Part shown: positions 45,502 to 56,949 of the stretch, piece after piece
Layout: every line of letters begins with the position of its first letter
Numbering within the stretch: the first letter of the stretch is position 1
DNA from: Labyrinthula sp. Ha
Taxonomy: Eukaryota; Sar; Bigyra; Labyrinthulida; Labyrinthulaceae
Assembly: GCA_015227615.1 (NCBI GenBank)
Contig: JAALGZ010000012.1
Coordinates: 930,001 to 994,000 of the forward strand
Length of the DNA stretch: 64,000 nt
Reading direction: 5' to 3'
Notes under the pieces: model-generated
The model's database searches: none
Told to the model about the DNA's origin: nothing
Seen by the model: the letters and a program-made list of their open reading frames with translations, nothing else
Position numbers and translations under genes: made by a program

Positions 45502-46430
45502 GACGATTTATTGGTAGAAATAGAGACCTTCTTATTTTATTTCTTATCGTCTGTCCTTATTCAAAGGCGCTTGGTTAATATTTGGCTTTGAGATTTCGAC
45601 ACATTTAGTCTATCATCGGTTCAAAATAGGAAGCCATATTTGTCCTTAGTGCAGCTTTCCCATTTAATCTTACGCATCTGGAGAATAAGAAAATACCAAA
45701 AGAAGAACGAAGAAAATGTAATTGTTTCTTTAGTCAAAAGCTTATGGCCTAATTCCTGCTCACATAAAAAGATCACTGCTCTTGTGTCCAACAAACACAT
45801 TGAGCATGTAACATCGTTACTAATTGTGCCCATCAGTTAAAGTAGCAGCAGGCCTGTAAAGACGAAAATTAAGCCAAAGCTTAACTAGAAAGCTTTGGCT
45901 GAAGAATATCTATACTAGCTAGTTTTCCCTAGACAAGTCTGTCATATTCCGGTATAATAAGGTTTCTAGAATTTAGAGACTGAAGGATGACTAAGAAAGT
46001 TTCCAGGTGGGGTTTAATTGAAGCTTTCATCTTGTTAATTTCCTTTGTGTATGGATAAAATATGGACACTCTTTGTTGCGTATAAGATCTTTGCCAGCTT
46101 GAAATGGATTATATTTCCATAATTTCTCTGGTGCATTTCTCAACAAGTTATGCCAATAAACATGTACTAAATTGAAATGTTGATAGTTGCCCCCAGAACA
46201 CTAAATAATTGCAGCAGCCATATAAATATTGTGCATGCTGTTGTTTTTCTTAAGGGAATTTCAATTTCCCTCCACTCATAGTTTTAAATGTTATAGGCTA
46301 TGTTCCAACATTGATTGGAACTTAACTCCACTGAAAACATGTTCAACAACAAATACTTGCTTCTAATCAAACATACATGTTTGCAGTTGCAAGAAAGTAG
46401 CAAACAATACGCTTCATTTGTACTTATCCA
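45502..46430. other. 3' flank of scramblase, no gene seen
   Basis: About 0.9 kb of AT-rich DNA. Two overlapping frames of about 66-70 codons on opposite strands (45621-45840) show no motif. A short inverted repeat AAGCTTAACTAGAAAGCTT lies near 45877-45895. Confidence 0.5.
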
Positions 46431-48370
46431 TTTTTTTACAGTTTTCTACAATGAAAGATAGCTCTTTTTAATGGGAAATCTAATAGTGGAAATTTATCAC
46501 CTAAGTATAAGCCCGCAAAGCCTATTTGTCCTGTAATTACGACTTTGATATGCTTCATTGACAATTTATAATTAAATGCTTTGCCCGTAATTTTCTTGTT
46601 GATGATCATTAATATTAACAAAACAATTTTGATTCATTATTGTTAATCCATTGTCAATCCGAATTTAGTCAGAAATATGTAATACGAATCAAAATCGAAT
46701 TCCGCTATTGAAAAACGGAATCAAAACAATTTTCAAATGATTATTAATAAATTCTATCAAATCTGATGCCTTGTTGTGACTAGATCTAGGTACACCTGTT
46801 GACTTAGTTTATTTTTTCTTGCACTTAGCAAGTAAGTTAATAAAGGCCTTAAGCTCTTAATAAATACTATTTGGAGAAACCAGTTCACATATACTAGGGC
46901 CTTTTCTATAGTTAGCACTAAAATTTTATGCTCTCGATCAGAAGAGTGTTTTATAGTAGTAGTGCGAGTCACAAAATTTTGTACTAATTTGTTAATGTAA
47001 TTTGAATATTCTAAACAAAAATTAATAAAAAAATATCGAGAATCTTGAGGACACCAACTAAATTTAATTAGAGTTAGAAACCACCCTACTTTCTCCCCCA
47101 TTTTTTCTTCATTATTCGGCACGGTATTTTGGGAGTTACAGTTGTTAACGGTTAAAGTGATGTTTCTAATACTTTCTCTGTTAAAACCAATCTTGAAAAA
47201 TAACCCACCAGCACCTGTTGTCATATCTTTGCTCTACTTCTTTATTCTTTTTACTGGTGGCGCAGATTCTTCAAAGGTTAACATGTTAACACTTTTTTGT
47301 TTTCATGAAAGAAGCCAGTGATGTAACCATCCGTACCACTTTGACCTTCCTGTCTTTCTGTTGATTGTGGCTGAATATTTTCGGTACGACTTTTATTTAT
47401 TGTTGTTTTCAGACTACTTTTAAGGAAAAAATTAATGAATGTTCATGGGCTTTCAAGATTACCTAAGCTGCCTACATCTTGTGTAAGTTTTCTAAATGAA
47501 AACTTAACTCTTCTTCAAACAGTGTAAAATATGTTACTTTATTCAAGCACGGGGTAAAAGTTCATATTTTTAGTCCATTCTATCAAAATTTCTATACACT
47601 CCTTTTGAGTTTCACGTGATCAAGGCGACCAATTATAAATATATCATCTACTTAACCAATTTTCATATTTCTAAAAATATTTCAAATTCTTTCTTAGAAA
47701 GGTCTTAAGTGGTCGATATTTGTACCTTAACATTATATTTTCTTATTGAACAAATTTCCATGTCCCTTATTCTATCCTGGTAGGCAAACGGGCTCCCCCG
47801 TCATTTTATACAAACGAATTTCGCCCTTATCTTTAACACCCTTAATTAAACTGAAAACCGAGGGTTATAGGAAGTATTTCTTCTTCTTGAAATATGAGTT
47901 GTTCAGCAACTTATCGGTACTACTTAATTATTAAATATACGATTGTTTGCAAACCCAGTATCCTTCTTTATTGGAACCTGCTCCAGGCTTTAAAATTGTA
48001 GTCATATGCTGCTTAGATTCACATATAACAACACAATAGTTGAAACCTGACTCATAATAGCTATGTCACTTAACAGCTCTGTGTTGACTTAAAGACCCCC
48101 CCCACCCCAAAAAAACATTGACATTCTCGTACGTAATTCTTTTTCAAATTTTCTGGTAGTAGCTGGTCTTTCAATGCATTCAACACTTCTTTGAAGTTAT
48201 TAATTTTAGCTATTGCTATATGGATTTGATTGTCATATTTAATGAGCTCACCAAATTTAATTGAATTCAACATATTCTCGAAAACTATATTGGCACTGTT
48301 AATACTCCAATATCAACTATTTTTTTTACAATTGTCTGCGTCAAGATTTATTTCCAATCTAACTCATCCA
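46430..48370 (-). mobile_element. decayed Penelope-like or non-LTR retroelement
   Basis: The minus strand shows scattered reverse-transcriptase-like sequence. The clearest point is a VDDIFIIG catalytic-core motif at 47628-47651, preceded by a glutamate- and leucine-rich helix and followed by LNKVTYFTLFEEE, the order seen in Penelope-like reverse transcriptases. Other coding-like blocks occur at 48070-48273 (67 codons) and 46757-47224 (155 codons); the latter may be the part downstream of the polymerase. The element is broken in many places and its ends are not defined; the given limits are approximate. A repeat also found at 63.5 kb lies at its left end (46681-46762). Old. Confidence 0.4.
46681..46762. 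repeat. dispersed repeat, copy 1
   Basis: About 82 bp that align, at roughly 70 percent by eye, with 63509-63591. Shared exact blocks include TACGAATCAAA and TCAAAACAATT, and a GATGATCA motif occurs some 90-110 bases (copy 1) or 28 bases (copy 2) earlier. It is probably the tail of a transposon family. Confidence 0.5.
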
Positions 48371-51300
48371 CTCCCGAAATACTTGACCTGATTGGATACA
48401 TTACCTTTGCAATATCCTAGAGTTATGAAATGATACGAAATACAGTCTTTTCCAAGTAACACAAGAAAAGATCTTTTACTTGTTGACATTTTACCCTTTG
48501 ATAACGTCTGATTCGATAGTTACTACTAAGATGCATCACTTCTGCCCAAGTAAAACTCTTCGATACATGTGCTCGCTTTTTCATATTCGTTTGGGGACTC
48601 GGTCCCAAGGGAATAAATATTGCACTTTATCTCTTAGTTATGTACTGTTGGAACTTTTTGACTGTAAATATATCAACTGATTAATACCATCCTAGATATT
48701 TAGTAGAGATTTGATTAGTTATTTATGAACGTCCCTCAAATTATATTATTATCTAATAGAGATGTAATCAGGTTTATTGGATGGAACAAACAATAAGCTA
48801 CCCTCTCAATTTGACAGTTTAGTTAGTTGTCATGAACTTGGAGGAAATAAACCGACAAGGTATTTTTCAAATATGTTATAAATAACCTTCTTCTTTAGAA
48901 TTTCAATACCATTATCCTACTAGTGCCGTGAAGTTACTTATAATATATGTATATTTCCTTAGCCTTTAGGGCTTTAGAACATGGTCAGTTCGGGACAACT
49001 TCTATATAAAATGCAAAAGCTGTCGTCCATTGTAGCAGATGCAGAGGCAGATATTATTATTAATATGAATGAGAGTTGAGCCACTTGATATAGCTGACAT
49101 TAAGGAAACAAGGGGTTAGTAGAGCTTGGCAAAAACTAGACCTAAACATTATAGTTCCCACAGGGTTTTCTCCTACGAGGATTAAAAATACCAAGTCTAT
49201 TTTTACCCTTAACTTACCGAGTTAATCCAACTCTACCGTGAAGTGCATAAGCTTTGCCCTAGTTCAGAAGAGAACGGTCACGTAAAAATGCGAAAATCTA
49301 TCACCGAAGAAGTGTTTTATATTGAAACTATATTTAACAAAACAAAATTTATTAAAGAAAGAAAATATCCAGGTAAACGTACAAAAAAAATTGTAAACAT
49401 AAAGTTAAAACTACATATACTAAGAACGGGCTTTAAAAATATAAATCTAACTGCAATGTATATATATATAAGTGAACCCTCATTACTGTTACCTGACATC
49501 AACTATCTAAAAACTAGTCTTGAGAAGAGCTGAATTTGGAGTGTATAATTCTCCAAATGTTTTGAAAACCCATGCTAAGTCTGCATAAACCTATTCCCTT
49601 TCTTAATTTTCTAACAGCTACAATTATAAAATGATAAATTATGGCTAGATTTCCCTTTTTATTATTTTGAGTAATAAAGTTTGTTAATGTGCCAATAAAG
49701 AAAGATTTACCTAAAAGTTCATAGAATTGTGGTCCATAATAGAAAGAGCTGTGACAGTAGATTGTTACATTTCAAGAATTTGGTCAGGTAGTGACTTGGT
49801 CATGAAGACCATGGACTTACGCATTTGAATTTATAGTCCTCAAGGGGAAAGCAAGGTCAGACTCTCATATCCTAAATAGATCAATTTACTTTGTTAACTT
49901 CTTCAATCTTAGAATCTCTGCGTGATATATGACTTTGTTTGACCAACTAGATATAGTATAGTCTATAGCTTAACCTTTGAACTATAATTCCAACTATATA
50001 TAATATTCTATATATAATATTCTATATCTTTACTCCTTCATAAATACTTTTGGTAAATTCTAGTTAGTTACTTTGGTATCAAGCAATATGGTTTTAATCT
50101 ATGCAGTACTCAGCGTACTTAATTGAACTATCGAAGATGCCATATGCTGTTGCAAAACAAATCTAATACTTAAACAAATACTTAAAATATCATGCGGGGA
50201 AATAGCTACTAAGCTTACTATCCACAAAATGTCAATTAATTACCAAAGAAATTAACAAGGTCCTTGAACAGACTTTCGTATATCGAGGAAGGCTTGGAGT
50301 CATTAGAAAAGCCTTAAAGCTCGCTTTACATACGGTTTTCAAATGATCCTATTTTTACTTTCAACTTTGGAATGTTGTAAATCGATGTAGCAGATATCTA
50401 TAGTTTACGTGTACAACTGATACTTTTACCGAGACTGTTTAAGCAAATTCTACATATATAGCACCTATAATATCTTAATTACCATAAATTTAATTGCGGC
50501 TTTTTAGTTACCTAGAACAAAAGATTGGTAACCCTGTGTATCAAGCTATGATGCAACTTTTGGAATGAAGACTTTTTTGGCACCACCAAGCAATAATTAA
50601 AATTAATGTTGAAACTAATGAAACCTCTTCTTAGCCTCTCATAGTTACATAATACCACCTATAAGATATGTTACTTATCAATAATTCACGACAGAAATTG
50701 CGCTAGCAGGAACCTGAAGACACAGTATAAGAAACTAAATTCAGTCCCACAGAAGGTATTTGACCGATTTCCGGCTATTCAAATAATTTGTCCATGGCAG
50801 GACTTCTTCATGCGGCTATTTATAATAGTGCTAGTGTGATATATAACAAAATATAATTAAAGAATTAGGAAAAATAGTAAGGTCAATGTTACTCCTTGAC
50901 ATTCCTTGCTTGAATTTCCCGTGGCTGTGGCTGTTGAAAAGATAGATTTTTGATGAAGTAATCAAAGTAATAACCATCCTTTCATAACATCATAGGAGAG
51001 AGTTTTGAAAAATGACAATCCAAAGCTAGATCTTACAAAAACTTCCTACTATGCTCGTACATATATTCAAAGTTATCAGAATAAAAATGTTTCATTCTTC
51101 CTTCTTAGTACACATATTATATTTTCTTGTGTTTGTGGACTTCTGCTATTGTGCTTAGTTTTTGTAGCATATATAGAGAAAAATATTACTGAATAACGAA
51201 TGAAAGGAACAATAAAACCAAGATACATAGAATAAGCACAACTCTATATTTCTCGGTTCCATCTTATCACTGTCAAAAACAGATACCACTTACAGCGGAT

Positions 51301-52050
51301 TTTATTTGTAGTGTCTATTTTCTCGCAAAATCAAGTCCAGTGTTCTCCTATCCTAAAGCAATAATGGCTCTTACCGAGGGAATCTGATCTATATCCACCA
51401 AGTTGTACTAATTAGCCAAACAATCATCCCTGGGTAACATGTTTTCGAGCTACAAGATATTATTCTTAGCATTTAAGTAAAAAAAAGGGTTCCAAGTATA
51501 ACGAAAGGGCGATGATTATACATACCTCACGATTCAAGAAAAATAGGATAATATTTTTTTTTAAGTAGGCCTCATGATATATGATCACGCTTTTTATCGT
51601 GCTCCCCATTATGAAACCCAAAGAAAAATTCTACAACAAAACCTTTCACATAAGCCTGTACTGTTCTTAAAACGCAAAATCCGAAAATTAAATCAATGAA
51701 ATATTTTTATTTAGTGAATGTAAACGTGAAGTCACAGCTAAATAATTGGTTTCTTTAGTTTTTTATTTATTTAAATTTCATAGAGTGATTTTGTAACCAG
51801 TTCAAAGAAACGAACATGAAGAAGATTCCTTAATCTCATTTTACTATATGTATAATGATTAGCTTTGCTATATAATAATGAGTAATTTTGCTTTCGCTCT
51901 TTGATAAGGTCTTTTTAACCAAAGTGAGAGAAAATAACCAAGTGCTAGTAGAGAAATCCGGGAATTCTGGATTAAGCCAAAGCGAGATGAAAACAACACA
52001 GTGTTGCTTTACTACAGAATGTTGAATATCAATAGAAGTTGGAACAAGAA
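48371..52050. other. gene-poor AT-rich stretch
   Basis: No gene I can support. It holds the AT-rich tandem repeat at 49994-50027. A 63-codon frame at 51005-51196 has a possible C-terminal membrane span but starts only at a TTG. Confidence 0.55.
49994..50027. repeat. 14-bp AT-rich tandem repeat
   Basis: Two perfect copies of CTATATATAATATT followed by a partial third. A simple minisatellite. Confidence 0.8.
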
Positions 52051-53244
52051 ATGAAACTAAACAAGTCAAGAGGCACATGTGGGTTACTTGTTGTTGTCTG
52101 CGTTTTATGGTTTGCAACAACATTCATGGTAGCGTCCTTCCTTACAAATTCACAACAAACATATACTAATAGTCAGGCAGACTCGTATAAACAAGTTGGC
52201 ACATTGCACGCCCAAAACAAGAAAGTAGATCGAAACTCTGTAAATAAGCCTTGCGGTTTTGTGGTACTAATGAGAACCCAAGATGGAACTGCTTTTATTT
52301 CAGAAGTACTATCTTATTACCTAGTACATGGAGCCACAAAAATATATCTCGTGGATTACTCAAACACAACAAATGTACGGAGAGAAATCAGTTGGTTTGT
52401 CGATAACAACTATGTAGAATATTTTCATTCCGAAAATTTTGAATTTAAAGAACAAACGGCGCAACTGCACAAGTATGGATTGGATATAATAAAAACATAT
52501 ATTGATGATCCTAATCCTTGGTGGCTACTTTCTGTGGATGATGATGAGTTTGTCCTTCCAGCATCCAGAAAACTCGCAGAAAATGATAGAATGTTCACAA
52601 GGCCAATTGTAGAAGAGAGTAATAGAAAACGAGAGGTTATTTTACAGAAAAATTTAGAAGAAACAATAAAAGACTTTTTGTGTCAGGAAAGTTTGTTGAA
52701 GTATAAGACAGCCAGATTTATTTGGCGAGGAGTGGGAACTAATGGAGTTGAAAGAGTTATAGACAAAAATGGAAAGTTAGATATAGATGTATATACAAAT
52801 ATGCAGTATGTTAGAAATGCACGCGGAGAAAGAGGAAAATCTGCTTTCCATATCAATCATCCTGAGATGAGTACTGAAAAATGGGATCACCAAGGGTATG
52901 AGGGATCAGCAGGTAGTATAGAAAAAAGAAAAGGAGGCTCCTTTTTTATGCATGGGAATATTGAAGAAAAGTATTTCAAAACTGTTGATGACGCTTTATT
53001 TTTGTCAGATAAAGGAGAGCATCAGTTCTTAGGAGATTACAGTATGTTTATTACAGGATATACTTATCATTTTTCTAGATCTAAAGAGCAGTTATTTGAT
53101 AGAGCAAATAGATGGAAAAATCCTAGAATTCGAAAGAATAAAATAAATGATGCAAAGAAAAAAGATGTCAATGAGGTGTATGATGCTGTCCTAGCACATT
53201 GGGTACCTGCTGTTGAAAGCTTCTTGTCAACCAAAAACTATTAA
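52051..53244 (+). CDS. glycosyltransferase family 92 protein
   Basis: A 397-residue frame counted from the first ATG (the frame opens 12 bp earlier with a TTG). Residues 9-31 form one hydrophobic segment after a short basic start, so this is a type II membrane protein, most likely in the Golgi, with its catalytic domain in the lumen. The domain begins near 68 (CGFVVLMRTQDG), has EVLSYYLVHGATKIYLVD (85-102) and the metal-binding SVDDDEF (161-167) after a WW pair, and closes with YTYHFSRSKEQLFDRANRW (337-355), which matches the C-terminal family pattern. Members include galactosyltransferases that act on glycans; the exact sugar and acceptor are unknown. Looks intact and unspliced. Confidence 0.85.
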   Translation: MKLNKSRGTCGLLVVVCVLWFATTFMVASFLTNSQQTYTNSQADSYKQVGTLHAQNKKVDRNSVNKPCGFVVLMRTQDGTAFISEVLSYYLVHGATKIYLVDYSNTTNVRREISWFVDNNYVEYFHSENFEFKEQTAQLHKYGLDIIKTYIDDPNPWWLLSVDDDEFVLPASRKLAENDRMFTRPIVEESNRKREVILQKNLEETIKDFLCQESLLKYKTARFIWRGVGTNGVERVIDKNGKLDIDVYTNMQYVRNARGERGKSAFHINHPEMSTEKWDHQGYEGSAGSIEKRKGGSFFMHGNIEEKYFKTVDDALFLSDKGEHQFLGDYSMFITGYTYHFSRSKEQLFDRANRWKNPRIRKNKINDAKKKDVNEVYDAVLAHWVPAVESFLSTKNY

Positions 53245-55768
53245 GTTTGCATGAAAGCAAGAAAGAAACAGGTTCTTTATTGAAAATCTTATTTGTTGCT
53301 ATCAATTTTAAACTTTAGGTTTGTATACGCTGTATTTGTTGCGTATTATGTGCTTCATGCGTTTCCTTGAGAGAATGATTCAAAGATAGAATCTATTGGT
53401 AAACTTACTTCTTTACCTTCGATTTACAACAATGCTTTCTTTGCCAACTCATGCCGTGATTATATCTTACTCTACAATTGAGTTAAGGTAAAAGTTGATA
53501 AGCTGTTTTTCTCCTTGGAAGGAGCTTACATAACCTTGTATTTTCATAGCAAGTTGATTAATGCAAACGATTGCTTCAACTCTTCATGTTCCTTACGCTT
53601 TGATTTGCTTTTAACATTCCAATTTGGGACAAGTTCAAGTATATAAACTGAACAGACCCTGAGTACAAATATTCTTTGAAGGGCCTAACTGTTTATTTAC
53701 TGGGATGCATTGTCTGTTCCAGCATCTGTTCTTAACTCACTATTATCTTAGCGTCTACTTGCAAATGGTCTAAGGTAACTATAATGAAGAATCTCTTCGT
53801 GAAATTTACCAACTTTATCACCACTAAAAAGAATATGTATAGAAGTCTTGAAGCTACGAGATGAAAAATAACAGTTTTCTTTTCTAAAGATTTTTTCCGG
53901 GTTGAGAAAATTGTTTGGGAGGCCGTAGCCTCTAGAGATATTACTTTAGTACTTGAAGAGTGCGAATGTCAGATCTAGTAAGAATAACAATCTACTATAT
54001 TATGGTTGCCAAAGCTGTACACATGGTTATGTTCCATCAATATAAGTAAACGATCAAAACCTGTTGAAACGGGAATAGCAAAAGAACTTTCCATTCTGGG
54101 GAAAACGGTATGAAATTTGGTGGATCATACAGAGAATATGTTTCTATTCGAAGTTTCCATTTCGATTATAACCAAGAGATAACATTTTTTACTTGAGACA
54201 ATTGCTAAGGTAATAGGTATGACGCCTAACACACGAAATGCTACTAATTCTGAAGCGTGGTTCTACTTTCGTCTTTTTCCTAGCCTTAACCTAAGCAAAA
54301 AATAATACTATCAATCTTCATTACAAGCGTATCAAAGTCTAACAGTCCTATTTATTACCTAGATTTCAGCATGCCCATCATAAGATAAAGAAGCGTAAAA
54401 ATATTTTCCAATGCTAAGTTGACGGACATTAATTCTTTTGTTAATGAAAAAGATCAATAAATATTCCCCATATTTATCCTAATCTTGGGAAAGTCTAAAT
54501 CTTTTCATATTTCTAATTTCCATAAAAATATCAAATTCATAATACCTGGTGCCGCTTTTTAGCGACAATTTGAAATCCACAGGCATAGGGATATTCAGTG
54601 GAAAATTCGCCATATCATTACTTTATATGGAACTTTCAAGAAAGTTTGAATTCCCTCAAGCAATAGGCCAAAACAAAATATAAAAGCATTAGACTGGGCA
54701 AATAAATCGACTTAAAGCTGATACTCCTATTAATATCTCAGTTTGAAACCATCCTCCATTTTGTTTCCGCTTGTTTCCTGAAGAGTTCAACTATAACTTC
54801 ACAGGTCGAACGGAAATATAAACGACTTATAAACTTTCACTTAAAATTATTTCTGACTTTTGTTTATGGCTTCTTGTGAAGTAGGAGTTATAATTGGATA
54901 ATGCGAAGTGTAGAATATCCACATACTTAACCTTCGTATAACATAAGAGTATTAGTACACCCGGAAACGAGTTAAAAATTCCAATTAATGGAAAATTGCA
55001 CCCAATAAAAATATAATGTATTCCAATAAAAAATATTGGTTCGTAACATTCTCTAAAAATAGTAAGGCTAGAATAAGTATATTTCTTTCTATAGGTGTGT
55101 TAGTCTTAAGATAAATATAGCAAATTAAAAATGGCTTGTTACAATGTTGTCTAGCGATGTAGTTCTAACTAAGCAGTCCTACTTGTTTCTTAAGGTAGAC
55201 TAAAGGCATGAAAATATTCGTAAGGAAACAACAAAGTGTTGAATAGTTTGATAAAGTTAAAAAGATTGTTTTGAAATGTATTGCGATAATTTTTAAATCT
55301 TTGAGCAACGGCGAGAGTATCAAGAACAAGTCTGTACCGAATGGGGTTCCTGTATTTTACGTTCTCTAAGAAAGTTGGTTACTGCCCACTATAATATTCA
55401 ATAGTTGTTCACAGCTTTCTAACGGTATAGATGTAATTACAATAAATAATATATGAACTTATGAGTGTATCAAACAAAGAGTATGGCAACGTTACAGCTG
55501 CCACCTTGCACAAGTTTATGTTCTTTACATCACATCAAATAGAACAGCATGATGGCGTGGCGCAAGCGGCTTCTATTCTTGGGCAACTTCCTTCAGCTCT
55601 TACATGAGTACTGATTGATGTTGAAACATAGCTCTGAGTAGACCAGAATATACGTCCCTAAATTAAAAGATCATAGGGAAGACAAACCACTTAGTAGTTG
55701 GTAAACATTTACCGAATAAATTAACTCAGTCTCGATTGAAAAACTAATAATGGCAAAACTTCAACCCT
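53245..55768. other. AT-rich stretch without genes
   Basis: I see no gene or repeat. A TGGCGCAAGCGG string at 55558 resembles a tRNA A box but has no matching B box or folded arms. Confidence 0.6.
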
Positions 55769-56725
55769 CTAAGCCTTCACAACAGGCACAGGATTTTCTG
55801 CCAAGAGCTTCACCCCTTCTGGTATTGGAGGATCACAAGGCAGTGGCGTTACTAGTCTATAACTTCCATCATCTTGTTTTTCAAGTACAGCAACTTGACC
55901 ATTTCTAAACCGGCCCATTCTGTGAAAAGTATCAACATCCCAATGAAACCACCTCATTAAGAATAAGTTGATAACACTTGAATGGGTTATAATAACAAAA
56001 TTTTCTGGTCTATCATGTTGTTTCCATTTTCTATAAAGCGTTTCCATAAATGACGAAGTTCTGTCAAACACATCTGCACAACTCTCGCCATTCGGCCATC
56101 TATAATAAAACTTTCCAACCTTTTCCACTTCTTGCAATTTTTTCTCATCTTTTTCAGCAGCCACATCCAAATTCCAATTACCAAAATCTTGGTTCCTCAG
56201 TCGTGGATCTTCGACAAACATGCAAGACTCTAAGTTAGAGAAACTTCCACCAATGTAACTGAATGTCTGCCTACAACTTATATATGGGCTGCTGAAGAAA
56301 GTAACGGTCTCATCTCCAATTATTTTTTTCAATGCAACTCCTGCTTGAAGAGATTGCAGCTTTCCTTCTTCTGTAAGTGGTCTATGTATCTCTGGTTTCA
56401 AAGCACACACCTGAAGTCCAGCAACTTGGCAGTCACATGTATGACTGTACCCATGCGTTTGGCCATGCCTGACAAGAATTATTCTATTTGGTCTATATTC
56501 TCCACTTTTCCAGGTTTGAGAGTTATATGTAGAGACAATTTCTGACACCTGTCTTGTCATGTCTGAAGCAAAGCTGGGTTTCTTTTTGGCTAGGGAAGTC
56601 TCTCCCTTCAAAGATCTGTCATGATCACGCTTGGCCAAATATATCCACCCAATGAAAGGTGAAGCACCAAGCAATCCACCCAATCCAGCAGCTGTGAATA
56701 TTGTAGCAAACGCTTTCTTCGGCAT
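55769..56725 (-). CDS. histidine phosphatase (phosphoglycerate mutase-like), membrane-anchored
   Basis: A 318-residue frame from an ATG. Residues 7-31 are hydrophobic and may anchor the protein or target it to an organelle. The phosphatase fold follows: LVRHGQT (84-90) with the catalytic His, LTEEGKLQS (117-125), SSPYISCRQTF (145-155) with a phosphate-binding Arg, RLRNQDFGNW (175-184), FYYRWPNGESCADVFDR (206-222) with the acid Glu, and ITHSSVINLF (246-255) with the second His. RLRNQDFGNW and YRWPNGESCADVFDR resemble the plant/fungal AT74-type subgroup rather than glycolytic mutases, so a phosphatase is more likely than a mutase. The substrate is unknown. A cysteine-bearing insertion (about 97-107) is unusual. 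The neighbouring gene on the same strand ends 224 bp upstream. Confidence 0.85.
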   Translation of the reverse strand: MPKKAFATIFTAAGLGGLLGASPFIGWIYLAKRDHDRSLKGETSLAKKKPSFASDMTRQVSEIVSTYNSQTWKSGEYRPNRIILVRHGQTHGYSHTCDCQVAGLQVCALKPEIHRPLTEEGKLQSLQAGVALKKIIGDETVTFFSSPYISCRQTFSYIGGSFSNLESCMFVEDPRLRNQDFGNWNLDVAAEKDEKKLQEVEKVGKFYYRWPNGESCADVFDRTSSFMETLYRKWKQHDRPENFVIITHSSVINLFLMRWFHWDVDTFHRMGRFRNGQVAVLEKQDDGSYRLVTPLPCDPPIPEGVKLLAENPVPVVKA

Positions 56726-56949
56726 TTTAACTAGAACTTAGAGCTACGAAGTGACTAACAATAAGAGATTCAATACTGCTCAAACTAGAAAACTTTAAAG
56801 TTGAAGTATAGATATGAATCAATTTCGTGGTTATGCGAACGCGTTGAATAGATTCAGTGCACTCAGTAACTTTCTAATTTTCTCTGGAAGAACGACTTGT
56901 TCTCCAGCGATCGCGTTTTTAAATCTATAGTAATGTCATATCTACAGTC

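Noticed and set aside
46757-47224. 155-codon minus-strand ATG frame as an independent host gene
   Set aside because: It lies downstream of reverse-transcriptase-like sequence and abuts a dispersed repeat, so it is better explained as part of the decayed retroelement or as chance.
51005-51196. 63-codon frame with a C-terminal hydrophobic span
   Set aside because: Starts at TTG, no ATG is available, and there is no homologue I recognise.
55558-55569. TGGCGCAAGCGG, a good match to a tRNA A box
   Set aside because: No B box at the right distance, and the D, anticodon and T arms do not fold.
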